A DNA stretch of 64,000 nt, taken from CAVSVP01 sp963731125. GTDB taxonomy: Bacteria; Pseudomonadota; Gammaproteobacteria; Competibacterales; Competibacteraceae. Shown here piece by piece: positions 35,759-45,017 of this stretch. A program made the position numbers and the translations under genes. The notes under the pieces are model-generated. The model made no database searches, was not told the DNA's origin, and saw nothing but the letters and a program-made list of their open reading frames with translations. Positions within the stretch are counted from its first letter, which is position 1. Every line of letters starts with the position of its first letter. The DNA lies in the NCBI GenBank assembly GCA_963731125.1, contig CAVSVP010000007.1, positions 248,001 to 312,000 on the forward strand. Reading direction: 5' to 3'.

Positions 35759-36266
35759 TAAGGTCCGCGAAATCATCCACACCGGGGGTGCGCTCCCGGC
35801 CCAGGAGATCATTGAGCGGATCAACGCGGCGCTGGCAGGATGGGTCAACTACTTTCGGGTCGGTAACGCCAGTCGCGCCTTCAGCGAAGGGCGGGACTAC
35901 GTCGAGATGAAAGTCCGAACCCTGCTGACACGGCGCCAGCGACGGCGAAAGCGTAGCGTCGGCTGGCGGCGATGGAGTAACGCGTATCTCTATGGCGTAC
36001 TGGGGCTGTTTTGGGACTGGAAAGTCCATCCCTTACCCAGCGCGCGGGGATACGCGTGAAAGTGGCCGCTAGACTTGACAGGACCCATAACCCTTTCGAT
36101 GAAACCTGCTGGGTGAGCCGCTTGAGGGAAAACCTCACGAGCGGTTCTTATGGGGAGGGGCTGGAAACGGGACGACGGAAAACCCTAACCGGGCACGAAG
36201 GGGGAAACCCCGGAGACAGACAAGGGCAATCCTACGACGCGTTACCGCGCCAGTCCTTTACCCGAC

Positions 36267-36649
36267 AGGTTTTCTTTTCGGACTGGAAGGCCCATGAAGG
36301 CTGGGGCGCATTGACCAAGCAGCCCGGCGAGGAGGGATCAAGCCGCAGCCTGATCCTGAGCCTGCTGCTCGATCATTGCCTCTTACTTCATCCCGACCAA
36401 CTGGCCCAGATCGAAAACCAGCAGCCCGCGTATACCGTGGGTAGCCTGAGCAACCGCGTGAGAGTGGACAGCCTGCTGACAATCATCCGGGAACTGGTCA
36501 CGGCCAACAATCCGGTTCAACAGCTCCAGCGCTTAGCCCAACAGTTGGAGGAACTGTTTCCACTGAATCCTTCCGACAAACCTATGGTCAACCGCGACAT
36601 GGGGCGGCTCGAACCGACGTCATCGCTCAAATACAGGGTCCACGCATAG
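36267..36649 (+). pseudogene. Element X transposase, C-terminal fragment
   Basis: After intron B the protein continues VFFSDWKAHEGWGALTKQPGEEGSSRSLILSLLLDHCLLLHPDQLAQIENQQPAYTVGSL and ends LEPTSSLKYRVHA at a TAG. An ORF starting at 36011 is a chance extension through intron RNA. The next 90 bases to the SDR gene hold the unresolved right end of element X. Confidence 0.82.
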
Positions 36650-36739
36650 TCACTCTTTTTCAACATTGCTACGCAAGGCTTGTCAAGCAAAAAAAACTTG
36701 AGGATCGAGTGTTAAGAATACGACCCGTGTATTATACCC

Positions 36740-37516
36740 CTACACATAAATCATCTTACGGGTCATTCCACCATCCACTACGAAATTCTGTCCGGTGATA
36801 AAGCCAGCTTCAGCAGACAACAGGAATGCGGCTAGACTGGCGACATCATCGGGAATACCGATTCGTCCCGCAGGATGTTGCCGGTGATCAGCTTCGTTTA
36901 ACGGTTCCCGAGAATATGGCGGTATCTTTTGCCATTGGCTTACGTCAATCCAGCCAGGGCTGATGCAGTTAACGCGAATTTTCGGTCCTAGGCTAATTGC
37001 CAAAGCATGCGTTAACGCCACGAGTCCGCCTTTGGTCGCCGCGTAGGCCTCGGTTTCCGGTTCCGATTGCAAGGCACGTGTGGAGGCAATGTTAATAATC
37101 GATCCTCCCGATTGAGTTAGCAGCGGGATATTGTGTTTGACCATTAAAAAAGCACCAGTGAGGTTAGTGTTTAGCACACGGTTCCAATCTTCCTGGGATA
37201 GCCGTTCAATGGGACCGCTAACCGGATTGGCAATACCGGCGTTATTAATCAAGGCAGTCAACCTACCGATATGCTGTTTAACAAACTTTACCGCCGCTTC
37301 CACCTCTGACTCACGACTGACATCAGCGCAGAAAAAATGCAATTTGCCCGGTGCTGCCAGCGCTGCATACTCAGCAAAGGTCTGTTCGCCAGCAGTCCGG
37401 TCGCAGTCAACCATGGTGACAGCATAACCTCGTCGCAGCAGATACCGGCTGATGCCCTTGCCAATGCCTTGAGCAGCGCCTGTAACCAAAACGGAAGAAC
37501 CGTTAGCGTAGGTCAT
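36740..37516 (-). CDS. Short-chain dehydrogenase/reductase
   Basis: A 258-aa classical SDR: nucleotide motif VTGAAQGIG near the N-terminus, VDCD after the second strand (an acidic residue, suggesting NAD preference), INNAG, the Ser in IINIASTRA, the YAATKGG catalytic Tyr/Lys and the C-terminal ITGQNFVVDGGMTRKMIYV. The start at 37516 is chosen because GGGAGGAAA lies just upstream; the frame extends to 37534. The substrate is unknown. It follows the histidine kinase on the same strand by about 95 bases and may be a separate unit. Confidence 0.88.
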   Translation of the reverse strand: MTYANGSSVLVTGAAQGIGKGISRYLLRRGYAVTMVDCDRTAGEQTFAEYAALAAPGKLHFFCADVSRESEVEAAVKFVKQHIGRLTALINNAGIANPVSGPIERLSQEDWNRVLNTNLTGAFLMVKHNIPLLTQSGGSIINIASTRALQSEPETEAYAATKGGLVALTHALAISLGPKIRVNCISPGWIDVSQWQKIPPYSREPLNEADHRQHPAGRIGIPDDVASLAAFLLSAEAGFITGQNFVVDGGMTRKMIYV

Positions 37517-37611
37517 CGTATTTCCTCCCACCACTTCACCTCGTTAGCTTAAGCTAAAAAGTATTACGCCATAGCAGGTTTACTAATGAACCTATTCTCT
37601 GCAGTCAGCGA

Positions 37612-39561
37612 CTAGGCACAGCGATGCGTACCAAAATTTTTGGTATTTGTTTTTCGATTGGGTTTTTCTGTTTGACTTGCTGTTAACGTAAAGTAAAAAG
37701 TAGTCCCTTCATCCACCGTTGACTGCGCCCAAATCTGCCCGCCATGGCGATGAACAATGCGTTGCACCGTGGTCAGCCCAATCCCGAACCCCTCAAACTC
37801 GCCAGATCCATGTAGCCTGTGAAAAGGGAGAAACAACCTATCCGCATCAGTCATGTCAAAGCCAATCCCATTGTCCTTGATAAAATAGACGGTCTTTCCT
37901 CCCTGTTGCTCGCTGCCAAATTCAATATACGCATTGGCCTTTTTACTCGTGTATTTCCAAGCGTTGCCGAAAAGGTTTTCGAGCATTGTCTTGAGCAACC
38001 GAAAGTCGCCTTCCGCCTCAATCTGAGGCGCAATACGCACATTTACCTGGCGCGTGGAACTTGTCTTCTGCAGGTTTTTACAGACGGCTTCTGCGATCGC
38101 TGAGAGATTGACCCGTGCGCTGATTAGTGCGCTCCGGGTGCACCGCGACAGTTCCAGCAAACCGTCGATTAGTTCGCTCATTTCTCGGCTGCCTTCCTGC
38201 AGGTAATTCAAGTAGCTTTTGCCTGCCGCGTCCAGTTTATCTCCATAATCTTCTAACAGCGCTCCGCTGAAACCGTCGATTGTTCGCAGTGGTGCTTGCA
38301 GATCATGAGAAACAGAATACGTAAAAGCATCCAATTCCTTGTTGACCGTTTCCGCCAAATTCTTGGCTTCGCGAAGATCAGCTTCGTGACGGCTTAGTAC
38401 CCGTGTGGTAAAATAGGCAATTAAAAAGGCAAGCAGTACATTTCCCAGACAAACCATCACTAAGATAAAAGCACTCATTGCCTGTTGGTTTGCCATAACA
38501 CGCTGTGCGTCGGCAACATTTTCTCGCACCTGAGCGACCAATGCGTTGGCATGGCTGGTTAGCTGAGTTGCCTGCCTACGGTGATTTTCAAGTAAGATCC
38601 GGGTATGGGCAATGATCTCAAGTTCAGCGAGGCGCAGATCGAAAAGCGTATCTTTGTCTTCTGCACCGAGAACTGCCAATCGCCCTTTGATTTCAAGGAC
38701 ACTGGCAGCTAGCACAGGATTGCGTTCTGCCAGTTCACTAGTTTGAAAAATATTCGCTGCAGTTTGCAAGGCACCGAGCGCACGTTTGAAGTGATTGAGG
38801 AGATTGGCAACGGTATATTTGTTGTCGGCGTGCGTAGTCGCTCTTAGGAGAGCGGTAAGAAGATTGCCTTCCGCCTTGATATCGAACGCGTAACGGAGTT
38901 CACGAACAGCAACATCGGCAAGCTGCAGGAAGGCAGCTTTTACCCGCTGAGCCGTTTCTTGGTAGGCGTTCTGCTGGGTACCCACTTCTGCTAGCTGTTT
39001 GATAGCGGCAGCGTTTTGGCGGCCGCTGCGCCTTGCAAAGAGATTTGTCAAAGAGCTAGCCCCGTCGACCAGTGGGTTTAAGATGTCGAAGAGTAAACCC
39101 TGTACCTGGCGAATTTCATCGAGAAGCGCGAGCTTATGCTGTTCCAGGAAGAGGCGTTGTAATGTTACTGTTTGAAGTTCTGCAAGAGTCGACGCTGTCT
39201 CGGCACTATAATGTTTAAAGCTTTGCATGTTAATGACATGGGTATAGTTGCTGAGCTGGTTGACTCGGCTATTGATTTCTTTTGTCAGCGAGTTTAGCTG
39301 GGTTTCGATTTTTTTGAGGTCTGTTTCGTTCTCCGTAACGGCCAGTGTGGGAGCAAGAGCAGCTAACGAAGCACTACGTTCAGAAAGTTGCAAAGCGTCC
39401 AGCATGCTAGGAATCGCTTCGCCAGTCGTGACAGTAACAATCTCACCGTAATGGTTAAAGGAGTAGAGAGCAAACGCCGTCGTAAACAAAGTCGACAGAC
39501 CGATGGCGGAAAAAGCAAAGTAGAGCCTGACCTTGAAGCTGCTTAACCGACCTGTCAGCAT
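37612..39561 (-). CDS. Membrane sensor histidine kinase (TorS-like layout)
   Basis: 649 aa. A first membrane segment (about 12-32) and a second (about 362-384, FILVMVCLGNVLLAFLIAYF) enclose a large helical periplasmic region. The cytoplasmic part has the phospho-acceptor SYSVSHDLQAPLRTI (His near 420), the N box LENLFGNAWKYT, G1 DNGIGFD and G2 GFGIGLTTVQRIVHRHGG. The kinase is simple, without a receiver. The gene lies 112 bases after a periplasmic binding-protein gene, suggesting that the bound form of that protein is its input. Confidence 0.85.
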   Translation of the reverse strand: MLTGRLSSFKVRLYFAFSAIGLSTLFTTAFALYSFNHYGEIVTVTTGEAIPSMLDALQLSERSASLAALAPTLAVTENETDLKKIETQLNSLTKEINSRVNQLSNYTHVINMQSFKHYSAETASTLAELQTVTLQRLFLEQHKLALLDEIRQVQGLLFDILNPLVDGASSLTNLFARRSGRQNAAAIKQLAEVGTQQNAYQETAQRVKAAFLQLADVAVRELRYAFDIKAEGNLLTALLRATTHADNKYTVANLLNHFKRALGALQTAANIFQTSELAERNPVLAASVLEIKGRLAVLGAEDKDTLFDLRLAELEIIAHTRILLENHRRQATQLTSHANALVAQVRENVADAQRVMANQQAMSAFILVMVCLGNVLLAFLIAYFTTRVLSRHEADLREAKNLAETVNKELDAFTYSVSHDLQAPLRTIDGFSGALLEDYGDKLDAAGKSYLNYLQEGSREMSELIDGLLELSRCTRSALISARVNLSAIAEAVCKNLQKTSSTRQVNVRIAPQIEAEGDFRLLKTMLENLFGNAWKYTSKKANAYIEFGSEQQGGKTVYFIKDNGIGFDMTDADRLFLPFHRLHGSGEFEGFGIGLTTVQRIVHRHGGQIWAQSTVDEGTTFYFTLTASQTEKPNRKTNTKNFGTHRCA

Positions 39562-39673
39562 GTTGCCCGATTAACTAAGATTGAAGGAAAGCCTTTCAAG
39601 CGCGACACTAGTGTGCTTTACCGATGGCTGTTGGTCTTAGTAGAGGAACATTGCTGACACCATCCACGGTTGC

Positions 39674-40663
39674 CTACTCCAGGATGTGATTGTTGCGCAG
39701 AATTTCTGCAGCGTTCGTCGCATCGATGGTCTTGGTAGGAAATATAATGCGCTTGTTAACCGGCTCTCCTCTTAGCAGTTTTAAGGCCTGCTGAATACCC
39801 TCGGCACCGGGAGTCATATAGCGAAACGTCGCCGTCAAAATTCCCTTAGATACCCATTTAACACCCTCAGCTGGGATACCATCGACACCCAAAAAGTACA
39901 TTTCCTTCGCGCGGCCGACATCTTGCGCGGCTAAATAAGCACCGTAAGCCATGGGATCATTATGTGCATAGACCAGATCAATGTGAGGATATGTATCTAA
40001 CGCTTCAGACATAATTTCATAGCCAAGATCTTGCTTCCAATCTCCGTCCACGGGCTCGCCGAGCAGCGTAATGCCTGGCTCCTTGCTGATCACGTCATAA
40101 AATCCTAAATGCCTGTCTTGCGCAGGGGTTGAGCACATGCCTCCCCAGATTTCTACTATTTTACCTTTAGCCTTACCGGGGCCTCCTAGTAAATTGATAG
40201 CGTATTGACCAGCAGTCTGTCCTATCAGTCTGTTGTCGCCACCGATAAATTGCGTGTAATGGTCTTTAGCTAAATCACGATCCATGACAATGATCGGAAT
40301 CCCCGCATTGAATGCCTTGTTGACCACAGAAGTGAGAGCATCCGCAACCTTTGGTGAAATCAATATGACGTCCACCCCGCGGTCGATAAACTCTTCAACA
40401 TCCGCAATTTGTTTGGCAATATCGTCCATGCCATTGCGGACGATGACGTCGAGTTCCGGATGGAGTGCGGCCTCTGCGCGCAGTTCTTTGTTAAACAATA
40501 GGCGCCAGGGTTCGGTCGTGGTGGCTTGTGAAAAGCCGATGACGTATCGTACCTCGCGCTCAGCTTGATTCGACAAAACTTGATGCGGCAATACTCGCAT
40601 AGGAGAGCTAAATAAAAGAGCTACTCCCAGAAAAAACCATACCAGTTTGCATAGAGCAACCAT
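39674..40663 (-). CDS. Periplasmic sugar-binding-type protein (RbsB/TorT fold)
   Basis: A 329-aa type I periplasmic binding protein with a signal peptide (LVWFFLGVALLFSSPMRVLP). The mature part has VIGFSQATTTEPWRLLFNKEL, DVEEFIDRGVDVILISPK, IPIIVMDRDL, FIGGDNRLIGQTAGQYAINLLGG, DLVYAHNDPMAYGAYLAAQD and YFLGVDGIPAEGVKWVSKG, as in ribose/galactofuranose binders. No permease or ATPase gene is near; instead it is between a response regulator and a histidine kinase, so it is more likely a sensory than a transport protein. The ligand is unknown. Confidence 0.85.
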   Translation of the reverse strand: MVALCKLVWFFLGVALLFSSPMRVLPHQVLSNQAEREVRYVIGFSQATTTEPWRLLFNKELRAEAALHPELDVIVRNGMDDIAKQIADVEEFIDRGVDVILISPKVADALTSVVNKAFNAGIPIIVMDRDLAKDHYTQFIGGDNRLIGQTAGQYAINLLGGPGKAKGKIVEIWGGMCSTPAQDRHLGFYDVISKEPGITLLGEPVDGDWKQDLGYEIMSEALDTYPHIDLVYAHNDPMAYGAYLAAQDVGRAKEMYFLGVDGIPAEGVKWVSKGILTATFRYMTPGAEGIQQALKLLRGEPVNKRIIFPTKTIDATNAAEILRNNHILE

Positions 40664-40698
40664 CTGATCAGCAACCTAATCCGTCAAGAGTACATTTT

Positions 40699-42795
40699 TT
40701 AATCAGTGCTTAAAGGATGAACCAATTTATTCTTTTTATGAACATAAGCAGCCAACTGCTTGGCTTCCAAAGGTTGGCTAAAGTAAAAACCTTGACCCAT
40801 GTCACACTGGCAGTCGCGTAGAAAATCCAGTTGCTCCTGGGTTTCTACGCCTTCGGCAATAACCTCAAGATGCAGTGCATGGGCCATGGCAACGATCGCT
40901 TTACATAGCGCTTTATAGTTTGAGCTGCAGCACATATCGTGCAAGAAAGAGTGATCAATTTTTAAGATATCTACGGGAAAGCGCCGTAGATAGTTGAGCG
41001 ATGAATAACCCGTGCCGAAATCATCGATGGAAATGTGGATTCCTAACTTTCTGAAATCGTTAAGCACATCAATGATTTCCTCGGTGTCCTGAATAAGTAA
41101 GTTTTCGGTAAGTTCTAGAGCGAGTCTTTCTCCAGCGATACCCGTTTTATCCAAGACTTGCATGATCAACGTGTTGAGCTCCCGAGCATTGCCCTGAGAA
41201 CTGGAAAGATTAACCCCTACCTTTAAGGAAGCCAGTGGTGTGCAGTGCCACGTTTTCAATTGAATGCAGACGTTTTCTAACACCCATTCATCAATCATTT
41301 TGATGATGCCTGTTTCTTCTGCGATCGGAATGAATTCCTCCGGTGGAATAAGGCCATAGCCAGGTTTTCGCCATCGCAGCAGGGCCTCGGCACCGACAAT
41401 CTCTGTGGAGGTTAAATCGATAATAGGTTGGTAAGCAATTGAAAATTCTTTATTTCTTAATGCCACTCGCAAAGCATTTTCCAGCGATACCCGTTTCTCA
41501 GCCTGCTCATTCATCGCTTGGGTAAAGAAACGGTATGTATTGCATCCTGCTTCCTTAGCCTGATACATAGCCGTGTCCGCATTCCTAAGCAAAGCAGAAG
41601 AATCAGTAGCATCAGTGGGAAACAACGTAATACCAATACTCGCACCGACATAAGCTTCCCGGTTATTCAGTAGGAAAGGTCGCAAAAAAATCTCCAAAAT
41701 TTTTTCGGCAACCACTACCACTGAATGCTCGGAGGCAATGTCTCGGAGAATGACAGTAAATTCATCGCCTCCCAGCCGAGAGACGGTGTCACTCTCGCGG
41801 ACGCAGGAAGCCAACCGTTGCCCAGCCTGGCCAAGCAATTGGTCACCGGTATCATGCCCTAAGGTGTCGTTCACATATTTGAAGCGATCCAGGTCTAGGT
41901 ACATCACGGCTACCCTATGGCCGTCGCGGGTGGCTTCGACAAGCACCTGTTTTAATCGATCCATGAATAAACTACGATTGGGAAGACCGGTTAACTCATC
42001 GTAGTTAGCTTGACGCCAGGTATGTGCTTCAATGGCTTTGCGTTGGGTAATATCTTCTGCAATGGCAAGAAAATGAGTGATGACGCCGGCTGATGTTTTT
42101 ACAGGGGAAATGGAAATCAATTCCCAAAAATACTCGCCATTTTTCTTGCGATGATACAACTCGCCGCGCCATTCTCCACCTGAAGTGATAGCCTTCCAAA
42201 GTTTGCCGTATTCTTGCTGAGAGCTTTGCTCGGACCTCAGAATTTCGATATTTTTATGAATAATTTCTTCCGCTAGATAACCGGTAACCTCAGTGAATTT
42301 CCTGTTCACATATTCAATATTTCCTTGTCTATCAGTGATGATAACTGATGCTGGTCCCTGTTCCACGGCAAAAGAGAACTGGCGTAGTTTTTCTTCCGCC
42401 TCTCTGCGCTTACTACGTTCTGCTGCTTCTCGAAGCTCCCGTTCGATAGCAGGGACTAGACGAACTAGATTATTTTTGCGAATAAAATCTTGGGCTCCAG
42501 CTTTCATTAGCGCTACTGCTTCTTCTTCACCGATAGCCCCCGACACCACAAGGAAGGGAATGTCGGTCTGTTTGGCACGGCAAATCTGCAGAGCCTTTTC
42601 GGCGCTAAAACCAGGCATGAAATAATCAGAGATGGCTAAATCCCACTGGCCTTCCGCCAGAGCCTCTTGAAGGCTAGCTGCTGTATCCACGCGTCGAAAC
42701 GAGAGCGCAAACCCTCCTTTTCTCAGAAGGCGTAACAGCAATACGGAATCTCGCTCGGAGTCATCGACGATGAGTACCCTAAGTGGTTTGCCCAT
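40699..42795 (-). CDS. Response regulator with PAS, GGDEF and EAL domains
   Basis: About 698 aa. Domains in order: receiver (about 5-125; DD pair in LIVDDSERD, phospho-Asp in LAISDYFMPG), PAS/PAC (about 145-265; ITDRQGNIEYVNRKFTEVTGY), GGDEF (about 280-440; YDELTGLPNRSLF, LGGDEFTV) and EAL (about 455-690; EALLRW, LTENLLIQD, IDDFGTGYSSL, IAEGVET). Both the cyclic di-GMP cyclase and phosphodiesterase motifs are intact, so either activity is possible. The start at 42795 (MGKPLRVLIVDD) is preferred over an in-frame ATG at 42861. It is the first gene of the sensory operon. Confidence 0.9.
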   Translation of the reverse strand: MGKPLRVLIVDDSERDSVLLLRLLRKGGFALSFRRVDTAASLQEALAEGQWDLAISDYFMPGFSAEKALQICRAKQTDIPFLVVSGAIGEEEAVALMKAGAQDFIRKNNLVRLVPAIERELREAAERSKRREAEEKLRQFSFAVEQGPASVIITDRQGNIEYVNRKFTEVTGYLAEEIIHKNIEILRSEQSSQQEYGKLWKAITSGGEWRGELYHRKKNGEYFWELISISPVKTSAGVITHFLAIAEDITQRKAIEAHTWRQANYDELTGLPNRSLFMDRLKQVLVEATRDGHRVAVMYLDLDRFKYVNDTLGHDTGDQLLGQAGQRLASCVRESDTVSRLGGDEFTVILRDIASEHSVVVVAEKILEIFLRPFLLNNREAYVGASIGITLFPTDATDSSALLRNADTAMYQAKEAGCNTYRFFTQAMNEQAEKRVSLENALRVALRNKEFSIAYQPIIDLTSTEIVGAEALLRWRKPGYGLIPPEEFIPIAEETGIIKMIDEWVLENVCIQLKTWHCTPLASLKVGVNLSSSQGNARELNTLIMQVLDKTGIAGERLALELTENLLIQDTEEIIDVLNDFRKLGIHISIDDFGTGYSSLNYLRRFPVDILKIDHSFLHDMCCSSNYKALCKAIVAMAHALHLEVIAEGVETQEQLDFLRDCQCDMGQGFYFSQPLEAKQLAAYVHKKNKLVHPLSTD

Positions 42796-43002
42796 GTTGT
42801 TTGTTATTAACAATCTCCTATCAAAAAGTAGGCCGCATCCCCCAAAACTATGTATGTGCAATGTCGTATTATAAAATGGCTACGGATCGGAAGAGTAGTA
42901 AGATAACGCTTCGCTAATAAAATTTATCGCTTGGATACCGGTGGGCATTGCTGGATCAGCAGGACGACCAACTTCGGTAAGTCGATCTATGTTGATCGTA
43001 TG

Positions 43003-43740
43003 TCAACTGCTGAATAGCGTATGAAATAATCCGGTAAACCAGCCTTGATCGGGTAGCAGCCTGTTTAACACGTTGCGGTGAATATCACTATTTGAAATAA
43101 AAGCGATAAAGACATTTACCGGAGGGCTTAGATAAAACAGTCCAATAATGGCCGAATAAAGGGCAAAGGTGCCGAGAGGATCAGTAAGACTGCCTAAGTT
43201 AAGGGCAGTACCAAAAGAGTTTTTTAATTCCATGCCCAGTAAGTTGACACTAAAAAATTCATCAAGTAACAAATGGACTAAAAATCCCATAAAAAGAAAG
43301 GTGCCATAGAGCCAAGCGTGCAGGATTGCTGCACCAAAGCAGCGATGCGCCAGCACGGTGGTTAGCAATCCAAAGAAAATACCTGCAGGAATGGAGTGAA
43401 TAAGGCCACGGTGCACTGTGATACGGGTAAAAAGACTAAAAACGCCGTAGCGGATTCCCAGGAAACAAACCAGCCAAAGGATGACTAGCTCCACCAGGGA
43501 ATAACGCTGACCAAAAATAAAGACAAGCATAAACCCGGCAACAACGGCTAATAAATTAAACCCTACTCGCAAAGGTATGGAGGTATCGGAATCAATGTCT
43601 GGAAGTAACCCTCCAATAACACCTAGCACAAAGTAGCCCACGACGGTTTGGTCCTGCACGTTTCCTGTCATAAATAGACCGGTAGCAAGAACCCCACTGA
43701 CCGCGGCAGCGCCTAACATGTGCGTCTTGAAATCCGCCAT
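43003..43740 (-). CDS. Membrane-bound metal-dependent hydrolase (DUF457/YdjM family)
   Basis: A 245-aa protein with six or so membrane segments. The family's metal-binding motifs are present: H7 at the N-terminus (DFKTHMLGAA), LLPDIDSDTS, TVHRGLIHSIP and FLVHLLLDEFF. LexA-regulated YdjM of E. coli belongs to this family; the substrate is not known. It is 93 bases downstream of the DUF2333 gene on the same strand. Confidence 0.85.
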   Translation of the reverse strand: MADFKTHMLGAAAVSGVLATGLFMTGNVQDQTVVGYFVLGVIGGLLPDIDSDTSIPLRVGFNLLAVVAGFMLVFIFGQRYSLVELVILWLVCFLGIRYGVFSLFTRITVHRGLIHSIPAGIFFGLLTTVLAHRCFGAAILHAWLYGTFLFMGFLVHLLLDEFFSVNLLGMELKNSFGTALNLGSLTDPLGTFALYSAIIGLFYLSPPVNVFIAFISNSDIHRNVLNRLLPDQGWFTGLFHTLFSS

Positions 43741-43833
43741 TGCTCACTTATGATCCCTGTCAAAATTCCTGTCTAACGTGCTACGCTCAAACGCAAAAAG
43801 CAAGCGCTTAAATGGGTACGATTTCGATTCCTT

Positions 43834-44925
43834 CTAACCTTGTCTTAGTAAGTCGCGTAAGTCGATAATAGCAGCGTTAGCTCCGGAAATATAAGAGGCC
43901 ATGACCAGAGAATGATTGGCTACCAAAGCGAAACCGGTGCCATTAAGCACCATCGGACTCCACATAGGAGCGTTGGCGGCTTCCAATGCGCGGATAATCT
44001 GGCTTAAAGAAACCTCAGCGTTTTTATTCCTCAGGATATCGCTAAAATCAATTTTAAGAGCCTTGAGCATATGCAGCAATGCCCAGGTATAACCACGGGC
44101 TTCGTAGAAGACATCGTCAATTTCCAGCCAGGGTGTCTGAAACCGCCGTTGCTCAGGTGTAGGTGTGGACTGGTGGGCATTAGGATCACCCGCCAAGTCG
44201 ATATTAAAACGCTCCTGGCCAACGCTGGCCGTCAACCGTTGCGCCAAACTACCCAGGCGTTTTTCCACAATCGCCAAGTAAGAACTTAAATTATCGGCGC
44301 GCGTAAAAAATTGACCGTCCCGATCATTTTCATCCGCGAGCCGCTGCAGATAACGATACGAAGCCTTAACGCCTTTTTTATATTCCGATTCTGTGGAAGG
44401 CAGTATCCAAGACTCCGAATCATAGCTAATTTGCGGATCGGCCACGGCTAGATCGCGATCCTCTACAGACTGGCTTTGGGAACGGCTAAAATCATTGCGC
44501 AGGGCACGGACCGTATCACGCAGTTCCACAAGAACACCAAATTCCCAGTTGGGAATATTGTCTAGATAAATGCCTGGAGGAGTAATGTCGTTGCTTAGAT
44601 AACCACCCGGCTTATGTAACAGCGTCTCAGCGATCCGAATGGCGGTAGCCGTAGTCACATAGCCGGGAACTAATTTCGTTTCATCGTTCTGCGCTTTTTC
44701 CAGGGCGTTTTCGCGCACATCGAAAAGGTCTGGTTTCTGAGACCAGATAATGCCTAGCACGACAACGACAATGGCATAGGTCACCAACGCAAGACCCAAG
44801 GTCCACACCAATCCCTTCTCTTTCCAGGTTCGGGGATGGTAAATGTGAATCAGACGGCCAACGCCATCTTTAGATTTTCCGGCAAGCACTTTGGATTTTT
44901 CGGTTAAGGTATGCTGTTTAGCCAC
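43834..44925 (-). CDS. DUF2333 family membrane protein
   Basis: 363 aa with one membrane segment near residue 45 (TLGLALVTYAIVVVVLGIIW) and a soluble remainder. GYVTTATAIRIAETLLHKPGGYLSNDITPPGIYLDNIPNWEFGVLVELRDTVRALRNDFSRSQSQS and LEIDDVFYEARGYTWALLHMLKAL are typical of DUF2333 (YebS-neighbour type, of unknown function, common in gammaproteobacteria). It lies between valS and the DUF457 gene. Confidence 0.88.
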   Translation of the reverse strand: MAKQHTLTEKSKVLAGKSKDGVGRLIHIYHPRTWKEKGLVWTLGLALVTYAIVVVVLGIIWSQKPDLFDVRENALEKAQNDETKLVPGYVTTATAIRIAETLLHKPGGYLSNDITPPGIYLDNIPNWEFGVLVELRDTVRALRNDFSRSQSQSVEDRDLAVADPQISYDSESWILPSTESEYKKGVKASYRYLQRLADENDRDGQFFTRADNLSSYLAIVEKRLGSLAQRLTASVGQERFNIDLAGDPNAHQSTPTPEQRRFQTPWLEIDDVFYEARGYTWALLHMLKALKIDFSDILRNKNAEVSLSQIIRALEAANAPMWSPMVLNGTGFALVANHSLVMASYISGANAAIIDLRDLLRQG

Positions 44926-45017
44926 AGAAATATCCTTTGGTTTATAGTACTTTCCCCGATGAACAGGACAACCGAGGAAGGCGTCACAAAACGGAAGAGA
45001 AGTAGTATTGGCGCTGG

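Larger units (their letters stand above)
33037..36059 (+). pseudogene. ltrA: Group II intron reverse transcriptase/maturase, interrupted twice
   Basis: Segment 33037-33107 (MTKAPIGLQELRRRLYRKAKSEET) is followed after the IS1380 element by HRFWGIFVQVAKIETLAEAYRIAKRNAGAPGIDG, the RT motifs, RFADDIVITVSG (catalytic FADD) and FGFLGFELRRV, and after the MITE by VREIIHTGGALPAQEIIERINAALAGWVNYFRVG, a GIIM maturase domain. Removing both insertions with one copy of each target repeat gives 1308 nt, exactly 436 codons including the stop. There is no HNH endonuclease domain. As it stands the protein cannot be made whole. Confidence 0.9.
32521..36266 (+). mobile_element. Group II intron B with an interrupted maturase gene
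   Basis: The intron starts gtgtccggccaagggc at 32521 and ends tttacccgac at 36266; element X continues as VFFSDWKAHEGWGAL. About 500 nt of structured, ORF-free RNA precede the maturase gene. Domain V is at 36115-36147 (gagccgc arm, ggaaaacc loop, acgagcggttc return). Two later insertions (IS1380 and a MITE) bring the length to 3.7 kb; without them it is about 2.0 kb. The 5' border is uncertain by a few bases. Confidence 0.85.
26492..36649 (+). mobile_element. Element X: ancestral IS shredded by nested insertions
   Basis: Four separated pieces (26492-26981, 28329-28402, 32181-32520, 36267-36649) join in order into one DDE transposase. The breaks are an ISAzo13 element, element Y and group II intron B. 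An internal deletion of roughly 100 bases lies near 32270. The outer ends of X could not be found, so these limits are those of its gene. Confidence 0.8.

Noticed and set aside
36011..36649. 212-aa ORF as an intact gene
   Set aside because: The first 85 codons are intron B RNA including domain V; only the part from 36267 is transposase X.
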